Shown in pieces: positions 1 to 7,984 of a stretch of 64,000 nt of DNA. The notes under the pieces were generated by a model. The model was given only the letters and a program-made list of their open reading frames with translations, was not told where the DNA came from and searched no databases. Numbering within the stretch: position 1 is the first letter of the stretch; every line of letters begins with the position of its first letter. The position numbers and the translations under genes are program-made. The stretch comes from Pseudalkalibacillus hwajinpoensis (lineage in GTDB: Bacteria > Bacillota > Bacilli > Bacillales > Guptibacillaceae). The stretch lies in NCBI RefSeq assembly GCF_015234585.1, contig NZ_JADFCM010000004.1, positions 1-64,000 on the forward strand, given 5' to 3'.

Positions 1-501
1 AAAGAAGATCAGCCTTCTGCTCATACAATTCTTGATCAGTTCAACTGGACTCCAGAAGACATGGGCGATGTTATGGTCGAAGTACAGGAAGGTGCTAAGC
101 CTGAAGAAGCAGCACAAAACTGGGTAGACGAACATTCCGACATGGTAAAAGAATGGACTAAAGGTGCTGATGAAGTAGACGGTGAAGAAATCTCACTTGC
201 ATATGTAGCATGGGATTCTGAAATCGCAAGTACGAACGTAGTAGCTAAAGTTCTTGAGAGCGTAGGCTATGAGGTTAAATTAACTCAACTTGATGCAGCT
301 TCTATGTTCATCGCTGTTTCTGAAGGTGATGCTGACGCAATGGTAGCTGGATGGCTTCCAATTACACACGCTGACCTTCTAGATGAATATGGTGACAACA
401 TGGACCGTCTTGGAGTAAACCTTGAAGGTGCGAAAACAGGACTTGTTGTTCCATCATACGTTAAAGCTGATTCTATTGAAGATTTAAAACCAGCTGAATA
501 A
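1..501 (+). CDS. Glycine betaine ABC transporter substrate-binding protein or domain, OpuAC type (5' end outside window)
   Basis: The reading frame is open from base 1, so this is the last 166 residues of a larger protein. The visible part has the OpuAC-family signatures LAYVAWDSEIASTNVVAKVL, WLPITHADLL and LEGAKTGLVVPSYV. This family binds glycine betaine or proline betaine outside the membrane and delivers it to an OpuA-type importer for osmoprotection. The order is unusual: the segment normally near the protein's C-terminus (FNWTPEDMGDVM through EEAAQNWVDEHSDMVKEW) comes first, and the segment normally at the mature N-terminus comes last and ends the protein. That suggests the lobe-swapped form of the family, possibly fused to a permease upstream. 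It is followed by a strong terminator and faces the OpuC-like operon. The family assignment is firm; the full architecture cannot be seen. Confidence 0.88.
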   Translation, partial: KEDQPSAHTILDQFNWTPEDMGDVMVEVQEGAKPEEAAQNWVDEHSDMVKEWTKGADEVDGEEISLAYVAWDSEIASTNVVAKVLESVGYEVKLTQLDAASMFIAVSEGDADAMVAGWLPITHADLLDEYGDNMDRLGVNLEGAKTGLVVPSYVKADSIEDLKPAE

Positions 502-511
502 CATAAATGAA

Positions 512-547
512 AAAGCGAGATGAGGAATTCCTCATCTCGCTTTTTTT
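512..547. terminator. Bidirectional terminator between two osmoprotectant transporter units
   Basis: A perfect inverted repeat, AAAGCGAGATGAGG pairing with CCTCATCTCGCTTT around an AATT centre, is followed by a T run on the plus strand and preceded by an A run. It can therefore end both the plus-strand SBP gene and the minus-strand OpuC-like operon. Confidence 0.85.
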
Positions 548-548
548 A

Positions 549-1448
549 TTAATCAATCAATCCTTTTTCTTTCAAGAATTCCATTGCAACATCCTCAGGC
601 TCTTCTCCATCCATATCCACTTTTGCATTCATTTCAGACATTTCTTCTTCTGAAATACTTCCAGCAAATTCGTTCACAACCTTCTCAAGATCAGGATGTG
701 AATCAAGAACTTCCTGTCGAACAATTGGCGCAGCATAATATGGTGGGAAGAATTGCTTATCGTCTTCAGTTGTTGCAAGATCAAAACGAGCAATTCGTCC
801 ATCAGTTGTAAAGGCAGGAATCACATCGACTTCACCTTCATTTAAAGCATCGTACATGATATTCGGATCAAGACTCACTTCGTCTTTGAAATTAAAACCA
901 TAAGCTTCTACTAGGGCATCGTAACCATCTTCTCTTTCGTAGAACGTGTGTGGTCCACCAAATACCATATCATCTGAAGCTGGGATAATGTCCGAGAACG
1001 TTTTTGCATTTACCTCTTTATTTGTGTCTTGAGTCATAGCAAGCGTGTAGCCATTCTCAAATCCAAGTGGTTCAAGCCAAACAAGATTATATTCATCTTT
1101 GTATCCTTTTTTCACGCGTTTAAAAATCTCATCAGCTGACTCATCTGATTCAGCACTTTCCTTAAGTACCGCTTCAAGACCTGTACCTGTATATTCCACG
1201 TACATGTCAATATCACCATCGATAAGCGCCTGTTGTAGAATATTTACTTCACCAACACCTGCATCAACCTCTACTTCATAATCACTGTTAGCCTTTATGT
1301 ACTCCGCAAGAAGGTGTGGTAAGATATATTGCTCAGTCCAGGGCTTACCGGAAATAACGATCGGATCACTTTCTTCACTTCCGCTATCTCCTCCACATGC
1401 AGCAAGAACCATTACAACTCCTAGTAAAAGTAAGGTAATTCTCTTCAA
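549..1448 (-). CDS. opuCC: Osmoprotectant ABC transporter substrate-binding lipoprotein, OpuBC/OpuCC type
   Basis: A 299-residue lipoprotein: a hydrophobic signal peptide ends in a lipobox with LAAC, so Cys18 would be lipidated and anchor the protein outside the membrane. The mature domain begins with ISGKPWTEQYILPHLLAEY and contains DMYVEYTGTGL, both typical of the OpuBC/OpuCC/ProX-like choline, carnitine and betaine binders. Translation starts at TTG (1448), preceded by AGGGAGA at good spacing. It is the last gene of an ATPase-permease-SBP unit, 14 nt after the permease gene. B. subtilis OpuB and OpuC have a second permease gene after this position; here a terminator follows instead. The substrate within the betaine/choline group cannot be told from sequence. 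Confidence 0.88.
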   Translation of the reverse strand: MKRITLLLLGVVMVLAACGGDSGSEESDPIVISGKPWTEQYILPHLLAEYIKANSDYEVEVDAGVGEVNILQQALIDGDIDMYVEYTGTGLEAVLKESAESDESADEIFKRVKKGYKDEYNLVWLEPLGFENGYTLAMTQDTNKEVNAKTFSDIIPASDDMVFGGPHTFYEREDGYDALVEAYGFNFKDEVSLDPNIMYDALNEGEVDVIPAFTTDGRIARFDLATTEDDKQFFPPYYAAPIVRQEVLDSHPDLEKVVNEFAGSISEEEMSEMNAKVDMDGEEPEDVAMEFLKEKGLID

Positions 1449-1462
1449 ACGAATCTCTCCCT

Positions 1463-2125
1463 TTATTTTTTTGCTTTAACTCCTTTAGGAGTTGCCGCAT
1501 TTTCTAATAATTTTAGAATTAAATCAAATCCAAGAGCCAGAATAGTTGCAGGAAGTGCACCAGCTAATACGAGCTCATCTTTATTCGAGGTAAGACCACG
1601 ATATATAATATCGCCAAGTCCTCCTGCACCTACAAAAGTAGCGAGAGTTGCAACTCCGATTGTTAGGACAGTAGCTGTTCTGACACCAGCCATAATAACC
1701 GGTAGAGAAAGAGGCACTTCAATCTTCATCAAAATTTGCATATTCGTCATACCCATCCCTCTTCCAGCTTCAATAGAAGATTGATCTACGGAAGTGATGC
1801 CAGTGTACGTATTTCTGAGGATTGGAAGAAGCGCGTAAACCGTTAAAGCAATAATAGCAGTTATGTTTCCAATCCCTAGAAATGGAATAAGAAACCCGAA
1901 CAGGGCTAAACTTGGTACTGTTTGAAAGATAGCTGCAACCGCAATGAATGGCTCCGCTAGCTTCTTTCTCCGTGAAATAAAAATACCAAGTGGAACAGAT
2001 ATTAATATGGCAATCACAATAGAGATGAACGAAAGGAATAGGTGCTCCTGAAGTGCTACTAGTATATCATCCCAACGATTCTGCATCGTCTCAATAAATA
2101 GAATGAAAAAATTCTCGTCATTCAT
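1463..2125 (-). CDS. opuCB: Osmoprotectant ABC transporter permease, OpuBB/OpuCB type
   Basis: A 220-residue inner-membrane permease with about six hydrophobic segments. The EAA-loop region reads EAGRGMGMTNMQILMKIEVP, the cytoplasmic coupling motif of binding-protein-dependent importers, followed by LPVIMAGVRTATVLTIGVATLA, which is characteristic of the OpuCB/OpuCD family. The start codon overlaps the end of the upstream ATPase gene by 8 bp and has GGAGG upstream, so the two are translationally coupled. As the only permease in the operon it presumably forms a homodimer, unlike the CB/CD heterodimer of B. subtilis; that is an inference from gene content. Confidence 0.9.
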   Translation of the reverse strand: MNDENFFILFIETMQNRWDDILVALQEHLFLSFISIVIAILISVPLGIFISRRKKLAEPFIAVAAIFQTVPSLALFGFLIPFLGIGNITAIIALTVYALLPILRNTYTGITSVDQSSIEAGRGMGMTNMQILMKIEVPLSLPVIMAGVRTATVLTIGVATLATFVGAGGLGDIIYRGLTSNKDELVLAGALPATILALGFDLILKLLENAATPKGVKAKK

Positions 2126-3257
2126 TCAGGCTTCCCTCCTCTCTTTGATCATATTGTTCAAGTCCTGCTAACCCTCGCATCATACTACTTCTTGTAACTA
2201 ATCCTGTAAGCTTATTATCTTCAACTACAGGGATACTGATCGGCTGATTTTTAGCAAATCGTTTCGCTATTTCAGGGTAGAGCGTGCTCTCATTAATGGA
2301 CTCGATCACTTCAATCACATCCACAATTCGTTTCCCATCATCACCATAATGGTTTTGAACCTGTTCTAGCGTAACGACACCGATATATTCCTGCTCTGGC
2401 CCTGTTACAACCAGGCTATCGACTCGCTCTGATTTCATTAGACGGAACGCTTCTGCAAGACCTCTACTTTCTTTCACAGTTGCTACTTTTCTAATCATTA
2501 AATCGACAGCTGTTGGAGCTTGCCCTTTAGCCATTCGTTCATCACCTATGAAATTGCGGACAAATTCATTCTTAGGGTGGCGTAGCAAGCGATCCGGCGT
2601 ATCTAGCTGAAGTATTTCGCCATCTTTCATAATGGCAATGCGATCGGCGATTTTCATAGCTTCATCCATGTCGTGCGTAACGAAAACAATTGTTTTCTGA
2701 ATTTCTTTCTGTAGCTTTACAAGCTCGTCCTGAAGCTGTTCTCGACTAATAGGATCTAATGCGCTAAATGGCTCGTCCATCAAAATAATTGGTGGTTCTG
2801 CTGCAAGTGCACGAATGACACCAACTCTTTGCTGTTGACCGCCACTCAATTCTAGTGGATAGCGAGACCGAAAAATAGAAGGTTCTAACCCTACAAGATT
2901 AAGCATTTCATCGACGCGCTTATCTATTTTATCTTTGTCCCATTTTTTCAGTTTGGGAATTAAGGCAATATTTTCAGCAATTGTCATATGTGGCAAAAGT
3001 CCAATTTGTTGAATGACATATCCAATGCTTCTTCTTAGTTCAACCGGGTCCTGATCCGATATTGGTTTTCCATCAATATAAATTTGTCCACCACTTGGCT
3101 CTATTAATCGATTAATCATCTTCATTGTAGTCGTTTTTCCACAGCCGCTTGGACCAATGAGCGTTAATAACTCGCCCTTTTCAATATGTAAATTAATATC
3201 CTTTAGTGCTTCAGTACCATCAGCAAATTTCTTACTAATATGCTCGAAAGTAATCAT
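2118..3257 (-). CDS. opuCA: Osmoprotectant ABC transporter ATPase with CBS domains, OpuCA type
   Basis: A 379-residue ATPase that drives osmoprotectant uptake. Walker A GPSGCGKTT is near residue 35, the Q-loop region is GYVIQQIGLLPH, the signature is LSGGQQQR and Walker B is IILMDEPFSALDP. A C-terminal pair of CBS modules (about 250-370, for example DSLVVTGPEQEYIGVVT and QPISIPVVEDNKLTGLV) is typical of OpuCA-type subunits and is linked to ionic-strength sensing in the family. I use the ATG at 3257 (protein starting MITFEHISKKF) because GGAGAGG precedes it; an in-frame ATG 33 nt upstream lacks a good site. It is first of a three-gene operon. Confidence 0.92.
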   Translation of the reverse strand: MITFEHISKKFADGTEALKDINLHIEKGELLTLIGPSGCGKTTTMKMINRLIEPSGGQIYIDGKPISDQDPVELRRSIGYVIQQIGLLPHMTIAENIALIPKLKKWDKDKIDKRVDEMLNLVGLEPSIFRSRYPLELSGGQQQRVGVIRALAAEPPIILMDEPFSALDPISREQLQDELVKLQKEIQKTIVFVTHDMDEAMKIADRIAIMKDGEILQLDTPDRLLRHPKNEFVRNFIGDERMAKGQAPTAVDLMIRKVATVKESRGLAEAFRLMKSERVDSLVVTGPEQEYIGVVTLEQVQNHYGDDGKRIVDVIEVIESINESTLYPEIAKRFAKNQPISIPVVEDNKLTGLVTRSSMMRGLAGLEQYDQREEGSLNE

Positions 3258-3365
3258 TCTATCGCCTCTCCTGCCTCCCGAAAAATCCATAACTTCATAA
3301 TACTTACCCTTCCATAACCTAATATGAAACCCTCAATGGCGCTTCATCACAACTTTCTTACTATT

Positions 3366-3394
3366 ACTGTATCGTTTTTCCATTCATTTATCAA
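3366..3394 (-). promoter_or_regulatory. Sigma-A-type promoter of the OpuC-like operon
   Basis: On the minus strand, TTGATA (-35, 3394-3389) is separated by 17 nt from TACAGT (-10, 3371-3366), about 110 bp upstream of the ATPase start. Spacing and both boxes are close to the housekeeping consensus. Confidence 0.6.
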
Positions 3395-3401
3395 AAGAAA
3401 A

Positions 3402-3440
3402 GAGGCCGTCTCTATCAAATGATAGAGACAGCCTCCTTGT
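3402..3440 (-). terminator. Rho-independent terminator of yhgE
   Basis: The minus-strand transcript forms a 16-bp stem with one mismatch (GAGGCxGTCTCTATCA type arms, 3402-3417 and 3420-3435) followed by TTTTCTTTT. It lies just after the yhgE stop codon. Confidence 0.8.
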
Positions 3441-3444
3441 TTCA

Positions 3445-5772
3445 TTATTCATTCATAGCTGGTTCCAAGCCATGCTTTTTACGCTTTTTCAATTCTACAA
3501 AGAAGAAGGTAATGGTTCCAATAGCAAAGATCGCAATAAATCCTAAGAGAACATATACATTTTGCCACATGAAATCAAAATCACCACTTGAAATGACGGC
3601 TTTCAAACCAGAAACTGTATACGTCATTGGCAACCATGTGTTAAAGATTTGTAGTCCTTCTGGAATTAACTCAAGCGGGAATGTACCTGCACTTGTTGTT
3701 AATTGTAAGATCAAAACAATGATCGCTACAAATCGCCCTGGATCTCCTAACGTTGTAACAAAGAACTGAATCAACGCCATATAAGCGAGACTGGATACAA
3801 TAGAGAAGAGTAGGAATAATGGAATACTCTGTACTTCTATTTGCAATCCGTATAATAGAAGCGCATCCGACACAAGCGCCTGAATCACTCCAACAGATAG
3901 TAGAATGCCATATTTGCTCATAAACCATCCAATTGCTGTACGTGGGCTTCCAGCCGGATCACGAAGTGGGAACACAATGGACATAAGTAGCGCTCCTACA
4001 AATAGACCAAGTGAAAGGAAGTATGGCGCAAAACCTGTTCCATAGTTTGGTACAGATGAGACGGCTTCTGTATCTACATTTACTGGATCAGCAAACATAT
4101 TGTACGTTTCATCATCAGCATTTGTATTAGAAGTTTCCTCAGCCGCTTCGCCAAGTTTATCACGAAGCTCTGTTGTACCATCTGTGAGTTTCTGTGCCCC
4201 GCTGTCAAGATCTTTAGATCCATCCGCTAATTGACCTGCACCGGATGATAAATCAGACGAACCACCTTCTAGTTCTGATAGCCCACTCACAAGCTCTTGT
4301 GAACCACTAGATAGTCCATTCATTCCTGAGTTAATTGTGCCAACATTATCAATCATGCTGTTCCAACCAGTCGCTACAGTATCGTTACCATCTGCAACCC
4401 GCATTGCTCCATCTTGAAGCTGAGCAATTCCAGACTCTGCTTGATTAATGCCATCACCAAGATCACTGAGTCCATCTTCTAGTTTTCCTTGTCCTTCATA
4501 AAGACCACTAGCACCTTGAGCAAGTTTCCTTTGTCCTTCTAATAGAGCATTCATCTTAGAAGATACACCTGAAAGTTTATCTGAAGCGTTAGCAAATGTC
4601 GTTGCTACTTCTCCAACTGACTTCGCCGCTGAACCAGATTTCTCAGCAATCGGTTGAAGCTGGCTAATTAGCGCCTGCTTCTGCTCATCCGTATATTGAT
4701 CACTTGCTTGAATTGATTCAATTACGCCTTGCAGTTCTTTAGGTACCGCAGTTGCATTCGTTACTCCACTCGTTAGTGACTGTTTTAATCCTTCTGTATC
4801 AACTTCTGGTAATGAACTATTTTCTAATTCTGCAACAGATTGATCTAATCCAGCCATTAACTGCTTCGTTCCAGCGCGGCTTTCTTTAACACCAGATAGA
4901 AGTTCTTCTTGGCCAACTTTAAATTCACCCATTTTAGTACTAAGTTCTCCAAGCCCATTACTTACTCTTGAAGCTCCATCAGCTAGCTCACTAACTTCTG
5001 GTTGTTTTTCTTTTAAACCGTTTAATAAATCGGTTGTACCTTTATTTACCTTACTAATGCCATTTGCAAGATCAATGGACCCGCTTTCTGCACTACTAAT
5101 GCCGTTGGTTAACTCAATTGACCCTTCATTGAGAGAGGCTAAGTTGTCTTTCAACTGCTGTGTACCGTCTTTTAATTCGGAAGAGCCATCAGCAAGCTCA
5201 CCTGCACCATCTGTTGCTTCCGATAAACCATCAGCTATTTCACTGAACTTATCAAAGACAAGCTCACTGTAATTTTCAGTGATGTTCTCAGCAATTTGAG
5301 ATTTAATTTCACTAACAGCCGTTCCACCGATCTGTCCAGCTAGAAAGTTAAAGCTTTCATTGGGAACATATTCAAGGTTTAGTTTATCCGGGTGTTCATC
5401 AAGAACAGTTGTCGATTTCTGAGAGAAGTTCTCGGGAATTTGAATTTTCATATAATAAGTTTGATCTTCAAGCCCTTTGTTCGCTTCTTCTTCATCTACG
5501 AAATCCCACTTGAATTCCGGTTCATCTTTCAGTTTATCTACTAATTCATTACCGATTTCAAGATGTTCCCCTTCGAAATCTGCCCCACTGTCACTATTAA
5601 CAACAGCTACGGGAATTTGATCTAAATTTTCATAAGGATCCCAGAATGCCCACAAAAACATTCCACTATACATTACTGGAATAAACAACACCGCAATAAC
5701 GGGAATTAAGATTTTTTTATTTTTTAACAATGACGACCATTCTGACCGAAATAGCCGAGATGATTTTTTCAT
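3445..5772 (-). CDS. yhgE: YhgE/Pip family membrane protein
   Basis: A 775-residue protein, the same length as B. subtilis YhgE. One N-terminal membrane segment (about 20-45) is followed by a long extracellular part rich in repeated LxDG and LxSG units (ELADGSSELKDG, GAGQLADGSKDLDSGAQKL), as in the phage-infection-protein (Pip) group. The last 200 residues hold about five membrane segments of the ABC-2 permease type. The exact function is unknown; relatives act as phage receptors or in type VII secretion-related envelope roles. GGAGGA lies at normal distance from the ATG. Two 23-bp operators stand between it and the upstream TetR gene yhgD. A paralogue lies at 16369-18600. Confidence 0.9.
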   Translation of the reverse strand: MKKSSRLFRSEWSSLLKNKKILIPVIAVLFIPVMYSGMFLWAFWDPYENLDQIPVAVVNSDSGADFEGEHLEIGNELVDKLKDEPEFKWDFVDEEEANKGLEDQTYYMKIQIPENFSQKSTTVLDEHPDKLNLEYVPNESFNFLAGQIGGTAVSEIKSQIAENITENYSELVFDKFSEIADGLSEATDGAGELADGSSELKDGTQQLKDNLASLNEGSIELTNGISSAESGSIDLANGISKVNKGTTDLLNGLKEKQPEVSELADGASRVSNGLGELSTKMGEFKVGQEELLSGVKESRAGTKQLMAGLDQSVAELENSSLPEVDTEGLKQSLTSGVTNATAVPKELQGVIESIQASDQYTDEQKQALISQLQPIAEKSGSAAKSVGEVATTFANASDKLSGVSSKMNALLEGQRKLAQGASGLYEGQGKLEDGLSDLGDGINQAESGIAQLQDGAMRVADGNDTVATGWNSMIDNVGTINSGMNGLSSGSQELVSGLSELEGGSSDLSSGAGQLADGSKDLDSGAQKLTDGTTELRDKLGEAAEETSNTNADDETYNMFADPVNVDTEAVSSVPNYGTGFAPYFLSLGLFVGALLMSIVFPLRDPAGSPRTAIGWFMSKYGILLSVGVIQALVSDALLLYGLQIEVQSIPLFLLFSIVSSLAYMALIQFFVTTLGDPGRFVAIIVLILQLTTSAGTFPLELIPEGLQIFNTWLPMTYTVSGLKAVISSGDFDFMWQNVYVLLGFIAIFAIGTITFFFVELKKRKKHGLEPAMNE

Positions 5773-5791
5773 TTTTGTCCTCCTGTCTGTT

Positions 5792-5814
5792 TGACCAAAT
5801 TTCTCAATTGGTCA
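5792..5814. promoter_or_regulatory. Operator 1 upstream of yhgE (TetR-type palindrome)
   Basis: TGACCAA, 9 nt, TTGGTCA: a perfect 7-bp inverted repeat, 20-42 bp upstream of the yhgE start. A TAAAAT -10-like box on the minus strand lies directly next to it at 5815-5820, so a bound protein would block transcription start. YhgD is the obvious candidate. Confidence 0.7.
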
Positions 5815-5861
5815 TTTTAAACCAAAAAAAAGCAATGTTCTTTTTATAAAAACGCCTCGAT

Positions 5862-5884
5862 TGACCATTTTTTAATTATGGTCA
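5862..5884. promoter_or_regulatory. Operator 2 upstream of yhgE (TetR-type palindrome)
   Basis: TGACCAT, 9 nt, ATGGTCA: same length, same half-site core (TGACCA/TGGTCA) and same spacing as operator 1, 70 bp further upstream. Two matching copies in one intergenic gap make chance unlikely. Confidence 0.7.
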
Positions 5885-5960
5885 TTTTTTGCTACAAAAA
5901 GTAATATAACACCGTTTCGTTAGAATAGCAATAGCAGTATTCCACTTTCTTTGGATACTG

Positions 5961-6536
5961 CTACTTCAATTTAATCCCGCTCATCATATAAAATTCCAGG
6001 TGATTTGCAATTTCTTCTTTCGTAAATGAAGAATGAGTTTTTTCCCAGTCAAAAATGAGTGCAATATACATTTTAAACATAAGAAATGCTGTAAGAGAAG
6101 GATCACACTTCTTCACTTCACCATCAGAAATACCTCTCTCGATTTCTTGTTCTAGAAAAGAAAGAATGGCTTTCTCAACAAGATCAAGGGCGTCCATTGC
6201 TGCAGGCGTTCCAATCTCACGCACTTCTTGAGATAGCTTTATAGCTAATTTATGCTCCTTCCGATGTTCCAGCACACTATAAAGAGCACGATGAAGATTG
6301 ACAAAAAAGGACTCCTCTCTATGAATGGAATCTTGAGCAAGCCCCTTCAACTCCAACACCATACCTCTTACAATTTCATTGAATAGCTCTTCTTTATTTT
6401 TAAAAAAGGTATATATGGTTCCTTTTCCTACATTCGCAATTTTAGCGACTTGATCCATTGTCGTTGCTTTATAACCAAACATGGAAAAAGATTTTTCTGC
6501 TGCTTCTAAAATGCTTTTTCTTCGATCGAACGTCAT
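5961..6536 (-). CDS. yhgD: TetR family transcriptional regulator YhgD
   Basis: About 191 residues. The N-terminal DNA-binding domain (about 5-55) carries the TetR pattern ILEAAEKSFSMFGYKATTMD followed by VAKIANVGKGTIYTFFKNKEE. The rest is the ligand-binding and dimerisation part. As in B. subtilis it lies next to yhgE; the palindromes TGACCA-N11-TGGTCA just downstream are its likely operators. The second of two adjacent ATGs (6536) is preferred because GGGGG stands 6 nt before it; the first (6539) is possible. The upstream kinase gene ends only about 10 nt before, so the two are probably co-transcribed. The ligand is unknown. Confidence 0.9.
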   Translation of the reverse strand: MTFDRRKSILEAAEKSFSMFGYKATTMDQVAKIANVGKGTIYTFFKNKEELFNEIVRGMVLELKGLAQDSIHREESFFVNLHRALYSVLEHRKEHKLAIKLSQEVREIGTPAAMDALDLVEKAILSFLEQEIERGISDGEVKKCDPSLTAFLMFKMYIALIFDWEKTHSSFTKEEIANHLEFYMMSGIKLK

Positions 6537-6546
6537 CATTATCCCC

Positions 6547-7797
6547 CTATTGCTTTGTGGTTGGTAGTGTTATTGTAACCGTCGTTCCTTCGCCTAGTAA
6601 ACTTGTGTAATTCACTCTTCCACCAATATTTCGAATTAGCCGGTTCGTGATCATTGTACCTAAGCCAGTTCCTTTCGATTTTGTTGTATAAAATGGAAGT
6701 CCGATCTTTTCAAGCTCTTCCTTGCTCATCCCGGCTCCATTATCACGAATAACGATATCTACCGTACCTCTTTTTGTTCCGTATTGCAAAGCAACATGAA
6801 TCAATCCTTCTCCTTCAATTGATTCAATTGCATTTTTTATAACGTTTATTAAACATTGTTTTAATTCTTGGGAATTACCCCATATATGAAATTCGCCCTT
6901 TTCATCATATTGAATCTTAACCGCGTAATACGAGGCTAATACTTCCGTTAATGCAACTGTATCTCTGACAATTTTATTCAAATCTACTTGTTCACAGTCA
7001 CTTTTTGAAGGTTTGATAAGCATCAAATAATCTGTAATGATTTTATTCGTCCGCTCGATTTCTTCCAGCATCAATGGGGCATAATTTTGAACTTTGGTGT
7101 CCGCTGTATCAGCCGAAATAAACTGCAGAAGACCTTTAACAGTCGTAAGCGGATTCCGTATTTCATGAGCGATAGCAGCAGCCATTTTTCCCGCAACTGA
7201 TAGTTTCTCAAGATAAACCGTTTCTTGAAGTTGAATATTTATTAATACAAGTCGTTCAGTTAAATAGAAAATAATGAAATAGGCGATTGCAAATGACGTG
7301 AAATAGATCGGATAAAAATAGGTTTTTAACGGTTCTAAGAAAATAAGAATGATGGCAATATACGAAATGATAAATAGAATTCCTGTGAAAATAATCCCTT
7401 TCCACTTTCGGATTGATCTTTGAAAGTAGTTCATAAATCCAATTGCAATGAGAAACCCAACAATCGCAATAAGAACTCCAACCCAAGCATTTTCTCCACC
7501 CATCCAAGTTCGTGTTACAGAAATCGTGATCATACAAATGAGACCAGGCAGTTTGCCACCGTATAATGTTACAAGAATAAGAGGAACAACTCTTAAATCA
7601 AATACTGTATCTCCGAATTTTTCTAACGGAAAGAGCATACAAAGCAGAGCCATCAAGGAACTGATCACTCCATAAATTATTTTCTCTTTCAGGTTAATCG
7701 AGCTTGCTCTTGTAAATGGCATGACCATATTCCAGAGAAATAAGACTGAAAAGAGCATTGAAATATTAATAAGTAAGGGCCTTGCCATTTCCGACAT
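6547..7797 (-). CDS. Sporulation-type sensor histidine kinase with polytopic membrane sensor (KinB-like)
   Basis: 416 residues. The first 180 contain about six membrane segments of the 5TM/LytS-like type. Then come a HisKA domain with the phosphorylated His in AAAIAHEIRNPLTTVKGLLQ and a HATPase domain with N box LKQCLINVIKNAIES, G1 DNGAGMS and G2 GTGLGTMITNRLI. This layout and the H box resemble B. subtilis KinB and other phosphorelay kinases that have no adjacent response regulator, and none is present here. ATG 7797 is chosen because AAAGGAG precedes it; an ATG 33 nt upstream has no site. It is inserted between hemY and yhgD, which are neighbours in B. subtilis, and reads into yhgD. Confidence 0.82.
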   Translation of the reverse strand: MSEMARPLLINISMLFSVLFLWNMVMPFTRASSINLKEKIIYGVISSLMALLCMLFPLEKFGDTVFDLRVVPLILVTLYGGKLPGLICMITISVTRTWMGGENAWVGVLIAIVGFLIAIGFMNYFQRSIRKWKGIIFTGILFIISYIAIILIFLEPLKTYFYPIYFTSFAIAYFIIFYLTERLVLINIQLQETVYLEKLSVAGKMAAAIAHEIRNPLTTVKGLLQFISADTADTKVQNYAPLMLEEIERTNKIITDYLMLIKPSKSDCEQVDLNKIVRDTVALTEVLASYYAVKIQYDEKGEFHIWGNSQELKQCLINVIKNAIESIEGEGLIHVALQYGTKRGTVDIVIRDNGAGMSKEELEKIGLPFYTTKSKGTGLGTMITNRLIRNIGGRVNYTSLLGEGTTVTITLPTTKQ

Positions 7798-7953
7798 GAT
7801 TCGTACTCCTTTATTACTAATTGTTGCCATTTACATTCTACCATTAGAGTTTCTTCTACACTAACAAAAATAGATAATAGTTCCAGTATAACATTTGTTA
7901 ATCTCTACAAAATCCACTCCTTTAAGTAAATTATAGCGAATAGAAATATAAAA

Positions 7954-7979
7954 AAGGTTCACCGCATTCGGTGAACCTT
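7954..7979 (-). terminator. Terminator of the hem operon
   Basis: An 11-bp perfect stem, AAGGTTCACCG with CGGTGAACCTT and a 4-nt loop, followed on the minus strand by TTTTTTATA. It lies 6 nt after the hemY stop. Confidence 0.85.
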
Positions 7980-7984
7980 CCTTA

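Noticed and set aside
5934..5964. AGCAGTATTCC/GGATACTGCT hairpin at the end of yhgD, considered as a terminator
   Set aside because: The stem has a bulge and the following minus-strand sequence is not T rich; termination between yhgD and yhgE is left undecided.
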